From NCBI GenBank assembly GCA_023411265.1, contig JAEYOX010000033.1, positions 1 to 7,318 on the forward strand: a DNA stretch of 7,318 nt, read 5' to 3'. This document shows positions 1 to 6,018 of this stretch, one piece after another (the stretch's first letter is position 1; every line of letters begins with the position of its first letter). The stretch is from Bacteroidota bacterium (lineage in GTDB: Bacteria > Bacteroidota > Bacteroidia > Flavobacteriales > Weeksellaceae). The position numbers and the translations under genes are program-made. Under the pieces are notes generated by a model. The model did not search any database. It saw nothing but the letters and a program-made list of their open reading frames with translations, and was not told the DNA's origin.

Positions 1-518
1 GAACTACCATTATGGGATATGGATTGATTTTGGTAAATAAGAACAAAATGGAACTCCTTTCCCTTCATGAACTTATTCTGAAAAAATATCCTAATCACGA
101 GACCAAACTAAAGTATATTTTTGATAAAACTTTGGCACTGATTGATGAATATCATCCGGATGAAGTGGCCCTAGAAGCTCCGTTTTTTGGAAAAAATGTA
201 CAGAGCATGTTAAAATTGGGACGTGCACAAGGCGTTGCGATGGCGGCCTCGCTTTACCGAAATATTCCCATCACCGAATATTCCCCGAAAAAAGTAAAAA
301 TGGCCATCACAGGAAATGGAAATGCCAGCAAAGAACAAGTCGCAGGAATGTTGCAAAATCTTCTGAATCTGAAAGAATATCCCACAAAATATCTGGATGC
401 TACAGATGGATTGGCAGTGGCAGTGTGTCATCATTTCAATTCGGGAAATGCTGTGGGCGAGAAATCCTATTCCGGCTGGGCAAGTTTCCTGAAACAAAAT
501 CCCGATCGCATCAAGTAA
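1..518 (+). CDS. ruvC: Crossover junction endodeoxyribonuclease RuvC, 5' end outside window
   Basis: RuvC is the Holliday-junction resolvase that works with RuvAB in homologous recombination, cutting two opposing strands with Mg2+ as cofactor. The frame is open from the window edge (first full codon at base 3, reading T-T-I before the ATG at 12). TTIMGYGLI fits the end of the N-terminal RuvC motif GIDPGTxxxGYG, so the ATG at 12 is probably internal and about a dozen residues are missing, including the first catalytic Asp. Counting from that Met, the other acidic residues are visible: Glu55 in EVALEAPFFGKN, and Asp129 and Asp132 in YLDATDGLAVAV, matching Glu66, Asp138 and Asp141 of the E. coli enzyme. 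The visible 168 residues plus the missing start give the usual length of about 180. The gene ends with TAA at 516-518, and the next gene on this strand begins about 120 bases later. Confidence 0.95.
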   Translation, partial: TTIMGYGLILVNKNKMELLSLHELILKKYPNHETKLKYIFDKTLALIDEYHPDEVALEAPFFGKNVQSMLKLGRAQGVAMAASLYRNIPITEYSPKKVKMAITGNGNASKEQVAGMLQNLLNLKEYPTKYLDATDGLAVAVCHHFNSGNAVGEKSYSGWASFLKQNPDRIK

Positions 519-568
519 TTTACTGATAAAATTATTTTACTTTACAGAAAAACTTCCACACAATTTAC

Positions 569-599
569 TTGGTTAAACATAATACTGTTTGTAACATTG
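569..599 (+). promoter_or_regulatory. Possible promoter for the DUF4407 gene
   Basis: A TTG at 569-571 and TAACATTG at 592-599 are separated by 20 bases. This resembles the flavobacterial -33 TTG / -7 TAnnTTTG promoter, with one mismatch in the -7 box. Transcription would start near 605, giving a leader of about 35 bases before the ATG at 640. The gap is AT-rich, so a chance match is possible. Confidence 0.3.
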
Positions 600-639
600 T
601 TCCGTTTTTTAAGACTTATCTTGCAATAAAAAATTGAAA

Positions 640-1709
640 ATGAATCGAACAAATTCCCCGTTGTCCCGCCACAAGATGAACTGGTTTCAGAAATTCATGC
701 TGATCTGTTCCGGAGGAAATCTTCATATCCTTAGAAAAACACCTTCCGAATGGAACAAATTTTCAGGAATTGGCGGCGTAATTTTATTTACCGCAGTTTT
801 CGCTTCGCTATCCGGAGGTTATGCACTGTACACGATCTTTGACAATATCTGGTACGCCATAGGTTTTGGAATATTATGGGGACTGATGATCTTCAACCTC
901 GACCGATATATTGTTTCATCCATCAAGAAAACGGGAATCTGGTCGAATCAGCTTGTCATGGCGATTCCCAGACTTATTCTGGCTGCTTTTTTGGGAATTA
1001 TTATTTCGAAACCGCTGGAACTTAAAATTTTTGAAAAAGAAGTTAACAAACAATTAAATACCATTATCCAGCGCAACAAAGCGCAACTTCAGGCTGAAAT
1101 GAACGCCAGAATTATGCAACAAAGCGGACCTTTCGAACAGGAAAAAAAACAAATCAACACAAAAATTCAGGAATATCAAAAAGCGTTTGATTTCGCAGCA
1201 GCTGAACTCGAAAAGGAAATTCTAGGAACTAAAACCAATCTTACCTCCGGAAAAACCGGATATGGAACCAATGCAAAAAGGAAAGAAATCCTCAAGGAAC
1301 AGAGACGTACCGATTTAGAAAACTATCAAAAACAAATAACGCCCCGTCTGAATTATCTGGACAAAGAAATTTCAAAAGTGTACACCGATATTGAAACTGA
1401 GAGAGATAAAACCGAAACCGCCGAAGACCGTTTTAACGGTTTTGCGGCGCGGCTTCAGGCTTTGGATGAATTGGGGAAAAATTCATCCGTCATTGCAACG
1501 GCTTCCATGTTCATTATGGGATTGTTTATTTGTTTGGAAATATCCCCGGTTTAAAACTGATTTCTTCCGTTGGACCTTATGACCAACTTTTGGACAAAAC
1601 CGAAAATGATTTCCGGTTGTATGCCAAAGAAAAAATGGAAAAGGGCAACACTGCTACTGATTTTCGCATTTCCAAATTCCGGAAAGATACCGATCACTAT
1701 TCTGCCTGA
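640..1709 (+). pseudogene. DUF4407 membrane/coiled-coil protein, frame broken near residue 304
   Basis: This resembles the DUF4407 family of Bacteroidota, whose function is unknown. The ATG at 640 is preferred to the in-frame TTG at 634. The first frame gives 304 residues: a short basic N-terminus, membrane segments at about 44-64, 69-88 and 106-123, a long charged region of coiled-coil character at about 131-275 rich in E, K and Q, and a fourth membrane segment from about 283. The frame stops at TAA 1552-1554, inside that last helix just after ISPV. In the -1 frame, reading continues without a stop from 1551 (LKLISSVGPYDQLL...) to TGA at 1707-1709, adding 52 soluble residues that read as a natural tail (LYAKEKMEKG...). 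The rebuilt protein would be about 356 residues. The break could be a real deletion, a sequencing error or, less likely, recoding. Family assignment is from memory of motifs such as NLDRYIVSS and ISKPLELKIFEKE. Confidence 0.75.
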
Positions 1710-1720
1710 TTCTTCATAAT

Positions 1721-1755
1721 AAAACCTGCAGAAAGACGATACTTCCTACAGGTTT
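1721..1755 (-). terminator. Hairpin terminator at the convergent junction, best for the nirK-nirV-SCO unit
   Basis: AAACCTG at 1722-1728 pairs with CAGGTTT at 1749-1755. The stem extends inward through AG/CT and AAG/CTT, each separated by one mismatch, around the loop ACGATA. On the minus strand the hairpin is followed by TTTTATTAT, a reasonable U-rich tail 20 bases past the SCO stop codon. On the plus strand only three T are followed by a run of nine A, so termination of the DUF4407 transcript here would be weaker. Confidence 0.7.
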
Positions 1756-1774
1756 AAAAAAAAACACAAATTGA

Positions 1775-2338
1775 CTATAATTTATTTACGGTTTCAGCGA
1801 CGCCGGCAGCATTCACGGTTCCTTCTGCTTGGCTCACCATTTCCCCTTCTTTATTAAAGACAGTAATAATATTGGAATGAGAGAAAACAACCGGTGAAAT
1901 TTTCTTGTATTTTACAGCTAAAACATTGGCAAGTTCGCGGGTAGATTCTTTATCACTTCTGAGATAGATCCAGGGTTTCCCATAGATATTTCTGGCTTTC
2001 GCATATTCTTTCAGAACTTCAGGCGTATCATTTTCCGGATCAATGGTGACCATCACTAATGATGTTTGCTTCAGTTTCTCCTTGTCAATCTGGGTGTAAA
2101 TATTCTGCATATCAGCTACCAACATCGGACACGCTGTCTGACAACTGGTGAAGATCAGTACAACGACAAGATTTTTACCCTTCAAATCTTTAAGTTGTAA
2201 TTCCTTTCCCTCCTCATTCTGCCATTTAGAATCCAGCAAAAAAATGGAATCTGCGGAAATTTCCTCTTCAGAAACAGTTTTCTCCTGACAGGAAAATAAT
2301 AAAACCGAGAAAAATAAAAGAATGATTAACTGTTTCAT
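1775..2338 (-). CDS. sco1: SCO1/SenC-family lipoprotein, probable copper chaperone / thiol oxidoreductase
   Basis: SCO proteins have a thioredoxin fold, bind copper through two Cys and one His, and usually help load the CuA site of cytochrome oxidase. All three ligands are visible in the 187 residues: Cys66 and Cys70 in SCQTACP, and His154 in VFSHSN. The TIDPENDTP strand-loop (98-106) is also typical of the family. A lipoprotein signal occupies residues 1-17, with lipobox LFSC and Cys17 as the lipidated residue, followed by an acidic stretch (SEEE), so the protein is anchored on the outer side of the inner membrane or in the outer membrane. The gene starts 8 bases after the nirV stop, implying translational coupling and cotranscription. 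No cytochrome oxidase gene is nearby, so delivery of copper to the neighbouring NirK, or redox upkeep of it, is the most economical role; that is inference. Family membership is firm, partner assignment is not. Confidence 0.93.
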   Translation of the reverse strand: MKQLIILLFFSVLLFSCQEKTVSEEEISADSIFLLDSKWQNEEGKELQLKDLKGKNLVVVLIFTSCQTACPMLVADMQNIYTQIDKEKLKQTSLVMVTIDPENDTPEVLKEYAKARNIYGKPWIYLRSDKESTRELANVLAVKYKKISPVVFSHSNIITVFNKEGEMVSQAEGTVNAAGVAETVNKL

Positions 2339-2346
2339 TTCAGAAA

Positions 2347-3183
2347 TTATTGATTAATATCTATCGCACATCTGAAACCCAGATTGGCCACTGTATAATT
2401 CGCTTTCAAGCTGGATCTGAACGCATACCGTATAAAGGCAGCATAATTCAGAACGTCCGTTACACTGGTTGCTGACGCTGCACAAAACAGACCCTTATCG
2501 TCCACTTTCCCGTTTCTGGAATCGGAAGTTGACATGATGGAATTAAAATCACTCGTCCATTCCCAAACCAAATCGAACATATTGTAAACGCCCCAATAAT
2601 TGGGAGCCGAATGTTTCACGGGATTTTTTTCCCGCAATTTCACATGATAGAGATTAATGATATTTTCAGAATAAGAAACTTTATCGCGAGCATTCGCCAA
2701 CTCTTCATCGGCCATCGCAACAAATTCCCATTCATCCAAAGTGGGGAGTCTTTTACCTACACTTTTTGCATAAGCCTTTGCCGCAAACCAGGAAACATAG
2801 GTTACGGGTGCATCAGGGTTTGCATTTTTCGGAAGCGTTTCGTCGTCTTGCCATTCCTGAAGATAAGTTTCATCTGCAAAAATAGTTTTCACATTGCTGC
2901 GTTTCCATTGCGGATTTTTCTTTACAAATTCCAGAAATTCTCGGTTGGTTACCTGTCTTTCATCCAAAAGAAAATGGTCTACCTCTACCAGTGTGCTGTC
3001 TTCTCCATAAAAGGGTTGATATTTTCCGCCTTTTATAGGAATCATCTTCACATCTGTTTGAATTTGAACTAATTCAGAAGCTTCTGTAACGGAAGTAATT
3101 TCTTGTTGCGAACTGAAATTTTCACATGAAAAGAGCAAAAAGAAACCACCAGCAATCAAAAATATTTTCAAAAGTTTAATCAT
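2347..3183 (-). CDS. nirV: NirV-like lipoprotein with SUMF1/formylglycine-generating-enzyme fold
   Basis: The 278-residue product belongs to the FGE-sulfatase (SUMF1) family. Visible hallmarks are GGKY (52-55), the long middle section ending VTYVSWFAAKAYAKSVGKRLPTLDEWEF (127-154), GVYNMFDLVWEWTSDF (198-213) and the closing NLGFRC (267-272). NirV, a member of this family with no established function, is encoded next to nirK in several denitrifiers, and the same pairing is seen here. The ATG at 3183 is chosen over an in-frame GTG at 3207 because it places a clean lipoprotein signal at the N-terminus (MIKLLKIF...LLFSC, Cys20). The paired active-site cysteines of true formylglycine-generating enzymes appear absent: aligning back from NLGFRC, their positions fall on Asp243 and Ala248. 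The only other cysteine after the lipobox, besides Cys272, is Cys234. Formylglycine formation is therefore unlikely. The gene lies 39 bases after nirK and 8 before the SCO gene. The nirV name rests on context plus fold. Confidence 0.85.
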   Translation of the reverse strand: MIKLLKIFLIAGGFFLLFSCENFSSQQEITSVTEASELVQIQTDVKMIPIKGGKYQPFYGEDSTLVEVDHFLLDERQVTNREFLEFVKKNPQWKRSNVKTIFADETYLQEWQDDETLPKNANPDAPVTYVSWFAAKAYAKSVGKRLPTLDEWEFVAMADEELANARDKVSYSENIINLYHVKLREKNPVKHSAPNYWGVYNMFDLVWEWTSDFNSIMSTSDSRNGKVDDKGLFCAASATSVTDVLNYAAFIRYAFRSSLKANYTVANLGFRCAIDINQ

Positions 3184-3222
3184 AGTTGCTTCTTTTTTCT
3201 CTAACACAAGTGAAGATTTAAT

Positions 3223-4260
3223 TTATTTTACTTTATTAAAAACTTTAGGATTTTTTTCACCTGTAACCACAAGTTTTCCGATGGCCCCTTTGTGGAATGC
3301 TCTGAAAATCGAATGGTCAACAAGAATATATTCACCAGGTTCTTCTACTTTAAATTCTACGATTACGGCTCCTCCGGCAGGAATAAGCGTGGTTTGTACA
3401 TTTTCATTTATTTTGCTTCCACCTTCTACATACACGCGGTCAAAAATTTCTCCGATAACATGGAAGGATGATGCGAGATTTGGTCCTCCGTTTCCAATAA
3501 AAAGACGGACCGTTTCACCTACTTTCGCCTGTAGTGCATTTTCGCCCATCAAGGAATTCTTTTTCCCGTTGAATACAACATAGGTTGGCTTTTCATCTAC
3601 CCCTTTATCTTGATCAAATTCCTGAAATCCTTTTTCGTCAGTTTTTCCTTTGGTATAGAAATCACCCTGCATAATGTAATATTCGCGATCTACTTTTGGA
3701 AGTCCACCTTCTGGTTCTACGAGGATCATTCCATACATCCCGTTGGCGATATGCAAAGCAACAGGAGCTGCAGCACAATGGTACACATAAAGACCAGGAT
3801 TTAAGGCTTTAAATGTGAAAATTGCTTCTTTACCAGGAGCTACGTTGGTTGCCTCGGCACCACCACCAGGACCATTCACAGCATGAAGATCGATATTGTG
3901 TGGCATTACACTGTTGCTAGCGTTTTTAAGTCTCAGTTCAACTTCATCGCCCACTCTTATTCTGATAAAAGTTCCGGGAACAGTATTATTAAAAGTCCAG
4001 AATTTATACGTTACTCCATCCGCCAGTTCCTGCTCGATTTCTGTGGCTTCAAGGTTTACAATAATTTTTTTGGCACCGCGATTTCCTACAGGTTCCTGAA
4101 CGAATGGCGGAGCGAGAGCTTTTTGCGTTTCAGGTTCGCCACTTACCTGAATATCCATAGTATTTACCTTGGAAGACGATGATTCCGGGCTTGCTGAGCT
4201 TTGTTTGCAAGCCTGAAGTGTCAGTAATGCAAACGCCAAAAGGCCTAAGATTTTTTTCAT
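3223..4260 (-). CDS. nirK: Copper-containing nitrite reductase (NO-forming), lipoprotein, AniA-like
   Basis: NirK reduces nitrite to nitric oxide with a type 1 copper for electron entry and a type 2 copper for catalysis. It is a trimer of two-cupredoxin-domain subunits. The 345 residues include every ligand: type 1 His121, Cys162, His170 and Met175; type 2 His126, His161 and, from the second domain, His316; and the catalytic pair Asp124 (HNIDLH) and His267 (FHVIGE). The loop between Cys162 and His170 (HCAAAPVALHIANGM) is one residue shorter than in the Alcaligenes enzyme, as in AniA of Neisseria. The N-terminus is a lipoprotein signal (MKKILGLLAF, lipobox LQAC, Cys18) followed by a Ser-rich linker to about residue 32, so the enzyme is membrane-anchored outside the cytoplasm. 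No cytochrome c or extra cupredoxin domain is fused at the C-terminus, so electrons must come from a separate donor not seen here. It is the first gene of the nirK-nirV-SCO unit. Confidence 0.97.
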   Translation of the reverse strand: MKKILGLLAFALLTLQACKQSSASPESSSSKVNTMDIQVSGEPETQKALAPPFVQEPVGNRGAKKIIVNLEATEIEQELADGVTYKFWTFNNTVPGTFIRIRVGDEVELRLKNASNSVMPHNIDLHAVNGPGGGAEATNVAPGKEAIFTFKALNPGLYVYHCAAAPVALHIANGMYGMILVEPEGGLPKVDREYYIMQGDFYTKGKTDEKGFQEFDQDKGVDEKPTYVVFNGKKNSLMGENALQAKVGETVRLFIGNGGPNLASSFHVIGEIFDRVYVEGGSKINENVQTTLIPAGGAVIVEFKVEEPGEYILVDHSIFRAFHKGAIGKLVVTGEKNPKVFNKVK

Positions 4261-4288
4261 TATGATTTGATTTTTTTATTAACATTTT

Positions 4289-4316
4289 TTAAACAGGACA
4301 AAGTTATCCTATTTAA
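4289..4316. promoter_or_regulatory. 28-bp imperfect palindrome over the nirK -7 box, candidate operator
   Basis: Read on the minus strand, the left half is TTAAATAGGATAAC (4316-4303) and the right half is TTTGTCCTGTTTAA (4302-4289). The reverse complement of the right half is TTAAACAGGACAAA, so 11 of 14 positions match, and two of the three mismatches are T/C transitions. The core is AGGA...TCCT and the outer arms are TTAAA...TTTAA. The centre lies within the TAACTTTG -7 box, and the right arm covers the expected transcription start, which is where a dimeric repressor would block RNA polymerase. The regulator is unknown; a nitric-oxide-responsive protein is a guess from context. Confidence 0.6.
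4299..4306 (-). promoter_or_regulatory. Predicted -7 element of the nirK promoter
   Basis: TAACTTTG on the minus strand is an exact match to the Bacteroidota -7 consensus TAnnTTTG. It places the transcription start near 4293 and gives a leader of about 32 bases to the nirK ATG. No convincing -33 TTG is found 17-23 bases upstream, which suits a regulated promoter. Confidence 0.5.
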
Positions 4317-4466
4317 CTGTTTTATGAAAAAAATTGTTCCTGAGATATATCATTCTAAAGCCGAAAAGAACGACCTTTTGAGATTATTTTAGAAACACTA
4401 GAAAGAAAATATGAATTTTCAAAGAGATGAATATTTCCGTATCAAAACTGCAGGGGCGGGAAAAAA
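4307..4466. other. guaB-nirK gap, upstream part
   Basis: This AT-rich stretch between the guaB stop and the nirK promoter holds no gene. Two small inverted repeats are visible: AAAAG/CTTTT at 4364-4379 around a 6-base loop, and GAAAAT/ATTTTC at 4405-4420 around ATGA. Neither is followed by a clear T-run on the minus strand, so no confident guaB terminator is called. A GC-rich patch (CAGGGGCGGG, 4451-4460) stands out just after the guaB stop but forms no obvious hairpin. Confidence 0.4.
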
Positions 4467-5927
4467 TTAAAATGAATAATTGGGAGCTTCCTGCGTAATA
4501 ATCACATCATGTGGATGGCTTTCCTTAAGTCCGTTTCCTGTGATCATGACCATTTTAGAATCGTTTTGCAGAGCTGCAATATCTTTAGCTCCGCAATATC
4601 CCATTCCTGCCCGGATTCCTCCCGTAAGCTGGAAAATAACATCTTCAAGTTTGCCTTTGTGCGGAACTCTCCCTTCGATACCTTCCGGAACAAATTTCTT
4701 AGCCTCACTTTGGAAATATCTTTCTTTGCCGCCTCTTTTCATTGCAGCCAAGCTTCCCATTCCCTGGTAAGATTTGAATTTTCTACCCTGAAAAATAATT
4801 TCATCTCCTGGAGCTTCGTCCGTTCCGGCTAAAAGCGATCCCAACATCACAGCTCCTGCGCCGCTTGCGATGGCTTTTACAATATCGCCTGAAAGTTTGA
4901 TACCGCCATCTGCGATAACGGCAACGTTCCGGGTTTTCGCATATTCAAAAACATTATAAATTGCTGACAGCTGAGGAACACCCACACCTGCAACCACTCT
5001 TGTAGTACATATTGAACCCGGGCCAACACCAACTTTCAACACATTTGCTCCAGCTGCAATCAGATCTTTTGCGGCTTCTGCAGTAACAATATTTCCACCG
5101 ACAATATCAAGATCAGGAAATGAATTTCTTATTTCTTTTACTTTATCCAAAACTCCTTTGGAATGGCCGTGAGCCGAATCTACAGCTATAATATCAACAC
5201 CTCCTTCTACAAGCGCCGCAACTCTTTCCATGGTATCTTCGCCCACGCCAACTCCGGCTCCGACTAATAACCGGCCGTTCTGGTCCTTATTGGCGTTCGG
5301 ATATTCCATTTGATTATCAATATCTTTAATGGTAATCAACCCCACCAAACGGTAATCCTGATCTACAATCGGCAGTTTTTCTACGCGATTTTCGAGAAGA
5401 ATTTTCTTGGCATCTTCAAGAGTGGTATTTTTTCCTGAAGTGATCAAATGATCTTTTGTCATTAGTTCTTCCACCTTCATTTCGAGATTTTCCTGATATT
5501 TCACATCACGGTTGGTAATAATTCCGATCAGTTTGTTGTCGGAATTCACCACGGGAAGTCCCGAAATTTTAAACCGCGACATCAGTTCTTTTGCTTCTGC
5601 CAGCGTATGGTCTTTAGACAGCGTTACAGGATCGGCGATCATTCCATTTTCGGAACGTTTCACTTTATTGACGTGAGAAGCCTGCTCTTCTATCGTCATA
5701 TTTTTATGGATAAAACCCAAACCACCAACTCGTGCAAGAGCAATAGCCATATCCGATTCGGTAACGGTATCCATAGCCGCCGAAACGATGGGAACGTTCA
5801 GAGTAATTTTATCAGTAAGTCGGGATTTTAAAGAAACCTGATTAGGTAGAACTTCAGAATATGAGGGAATAAGAAGAACATCATCGAAAGTGATGGCCTG
5901 TTCCGTAATTTTGTTATGAATAGACAT
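4467..5927 (-). CDS. guaB: Inosine-5'-monophosphate dehydrogenase
   Basis: GuaB oxidises IMP to XMP with NAD+, the committed step of GTP synthesis in the cytoplasm. The 486-residue product has standard length and layout. The (beta/alpha)8 barrel begins with TFDDVLLIPSYSEVLP (13-28). Two CBS domains, which bind regulatory nucleotides, are inserted at about 97-205. The barrel resumes with the catalytic loop GPGSICTTR, where Cys307 forms the covalent IMP intermediate, then the IMP-phosphate loop ADGGIKLSGDI (339-349) and MLGS (361-364), SYQGMGS (386-392), and the mobile flap with the Arg403-Tyr404 pair (KERYFQ) and EGIEGRVPHKG (415-425). Nothing is missing. It lies between the GlmU-like gene (91-base gap with its own -7 box) and nirK (206-base gap), so it is probably its own transcription unit. 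There is no functional link to the nitrite genes. Confidence 0.98.
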   Translation of the reverse strand: MSIHNKITEQAITFDDVLLIPSYSEVLPNQVSLKSRLTDKITLNVPIVSAAMDTVTESDMAIALARVGGLGFIHKNMTIEEQASHVNKVKRSENGMIADPVTLSKDHTLAEAKELMSRFKISGLPVVNSDNKLIGIITNRDVKYQENLEMKVEELMTKDHLITSGKNTTLEDAKKILLENRVEKLPIVDQDYRLVGLITIKDIDNQMEYPNANKDQNGRLLVGAGVGVGEDTMERVAALVEGGVDIIAVDSAHGHSKGVLDKVKEIRNSFPDLDIVGGNIVTAEAAKDLIAAGANVLKVGVGPGSICTTRVVAGVGVPQLSAIYNVFEYAKTRNVAVIADGGIKLSGDIVKAIASGAGAVMLGSLLAGTDEAPGDEIIFQGRKFKSYQGMGSLAAMKRGGKERYFQSEAKKFVPEGIEGRVPHKGKLEDVIFQLTGGIRAGMGYCGAKDIAALQNDSKMVMITGNGLKESHPHDVIITQEAPNYSF

Positions 5928-5941
5928 CTTTACTTTCTTGA

Positions 5942-5949
5942 CAAAATTA
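5942..5949 (-). promoter_or_regulatory. Predicted -7 element of the guaB promoter
   Basis: TAATTTTG on the minus strand matches TAnnTTTG exactly and lies 14 bases before the guaB ATG, implying a very short leader of roughly 10 bases. No clear -33 TTG is seen at 17-23 bases upstream. The gap otherwise holds only AT-rich sequence and a weak ATCG/CGAT hairpin just after the upstream gene. Confidence 0.4.
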
Positions 5950-6018
5950 CTGCATTTATTTTGATTTTGAAAATTTTTATTGGACTGCTTTCATCAAAAT
6001 GTGTTATCGTAAGCGATT

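Noticed and set aside
513..542. AAGTAA/TTACTT and TAAAAT/ATTTTA inverted repeats at the ruvC stop as a terminator
   Set aside because: The stems are nearly all A/T with poor continuity and no T-run follows, so they would be too weak to terminate.
1550..1556. TTTAAAA as a programmed -1 frameshift signal in the DUF4407 gene
   Set aside because: The heptamer is not in the phase needed for simultaneous slippage from the incoming frame (codons GTT TAA), and the only favourable downstream hairpin starts about 170 bases away.
1391..1582. Open frame of 63 codons overlapping the DUF4407 break
   Set aside because: It is in the third frame, neither the DUF4407 frame nor the frame of its tail, and its Arg/Lys/Trp-rich translation looks like an out-of-frame shadow.
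2611..3072. Open frame of 153 codons on the plus strand opposite nirV
   Set aside because: It is fully antisense to a gene with clear family motifs, has no recognisable domain, and is rich in Phe, Ile and Cys as expected of an antisense shadow.
3181..3207. GTG at 3207 as the nirV start
   Set aside because: It would add eight charged residues before an otherwise canonical lipoprotein signal; the ATG at 3183 gives the normal architecture.
4405..4420. GAAAAT-ATGA-ATTTTC inverted repeat as an Fnr-type site
   Set aside because: It does not fit TTGAT-N4-ATCAA in sequence or spacing and lies about 100 bases upstream of the nirK -7 box in AT-rich DNA.
4480..4832. Overlapping plus-strand open frames opposite the end of guaB
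   Set aside because: They are antisense to strongly conserved IMP dehydrogenase sequence and show no motif, signal or start context.
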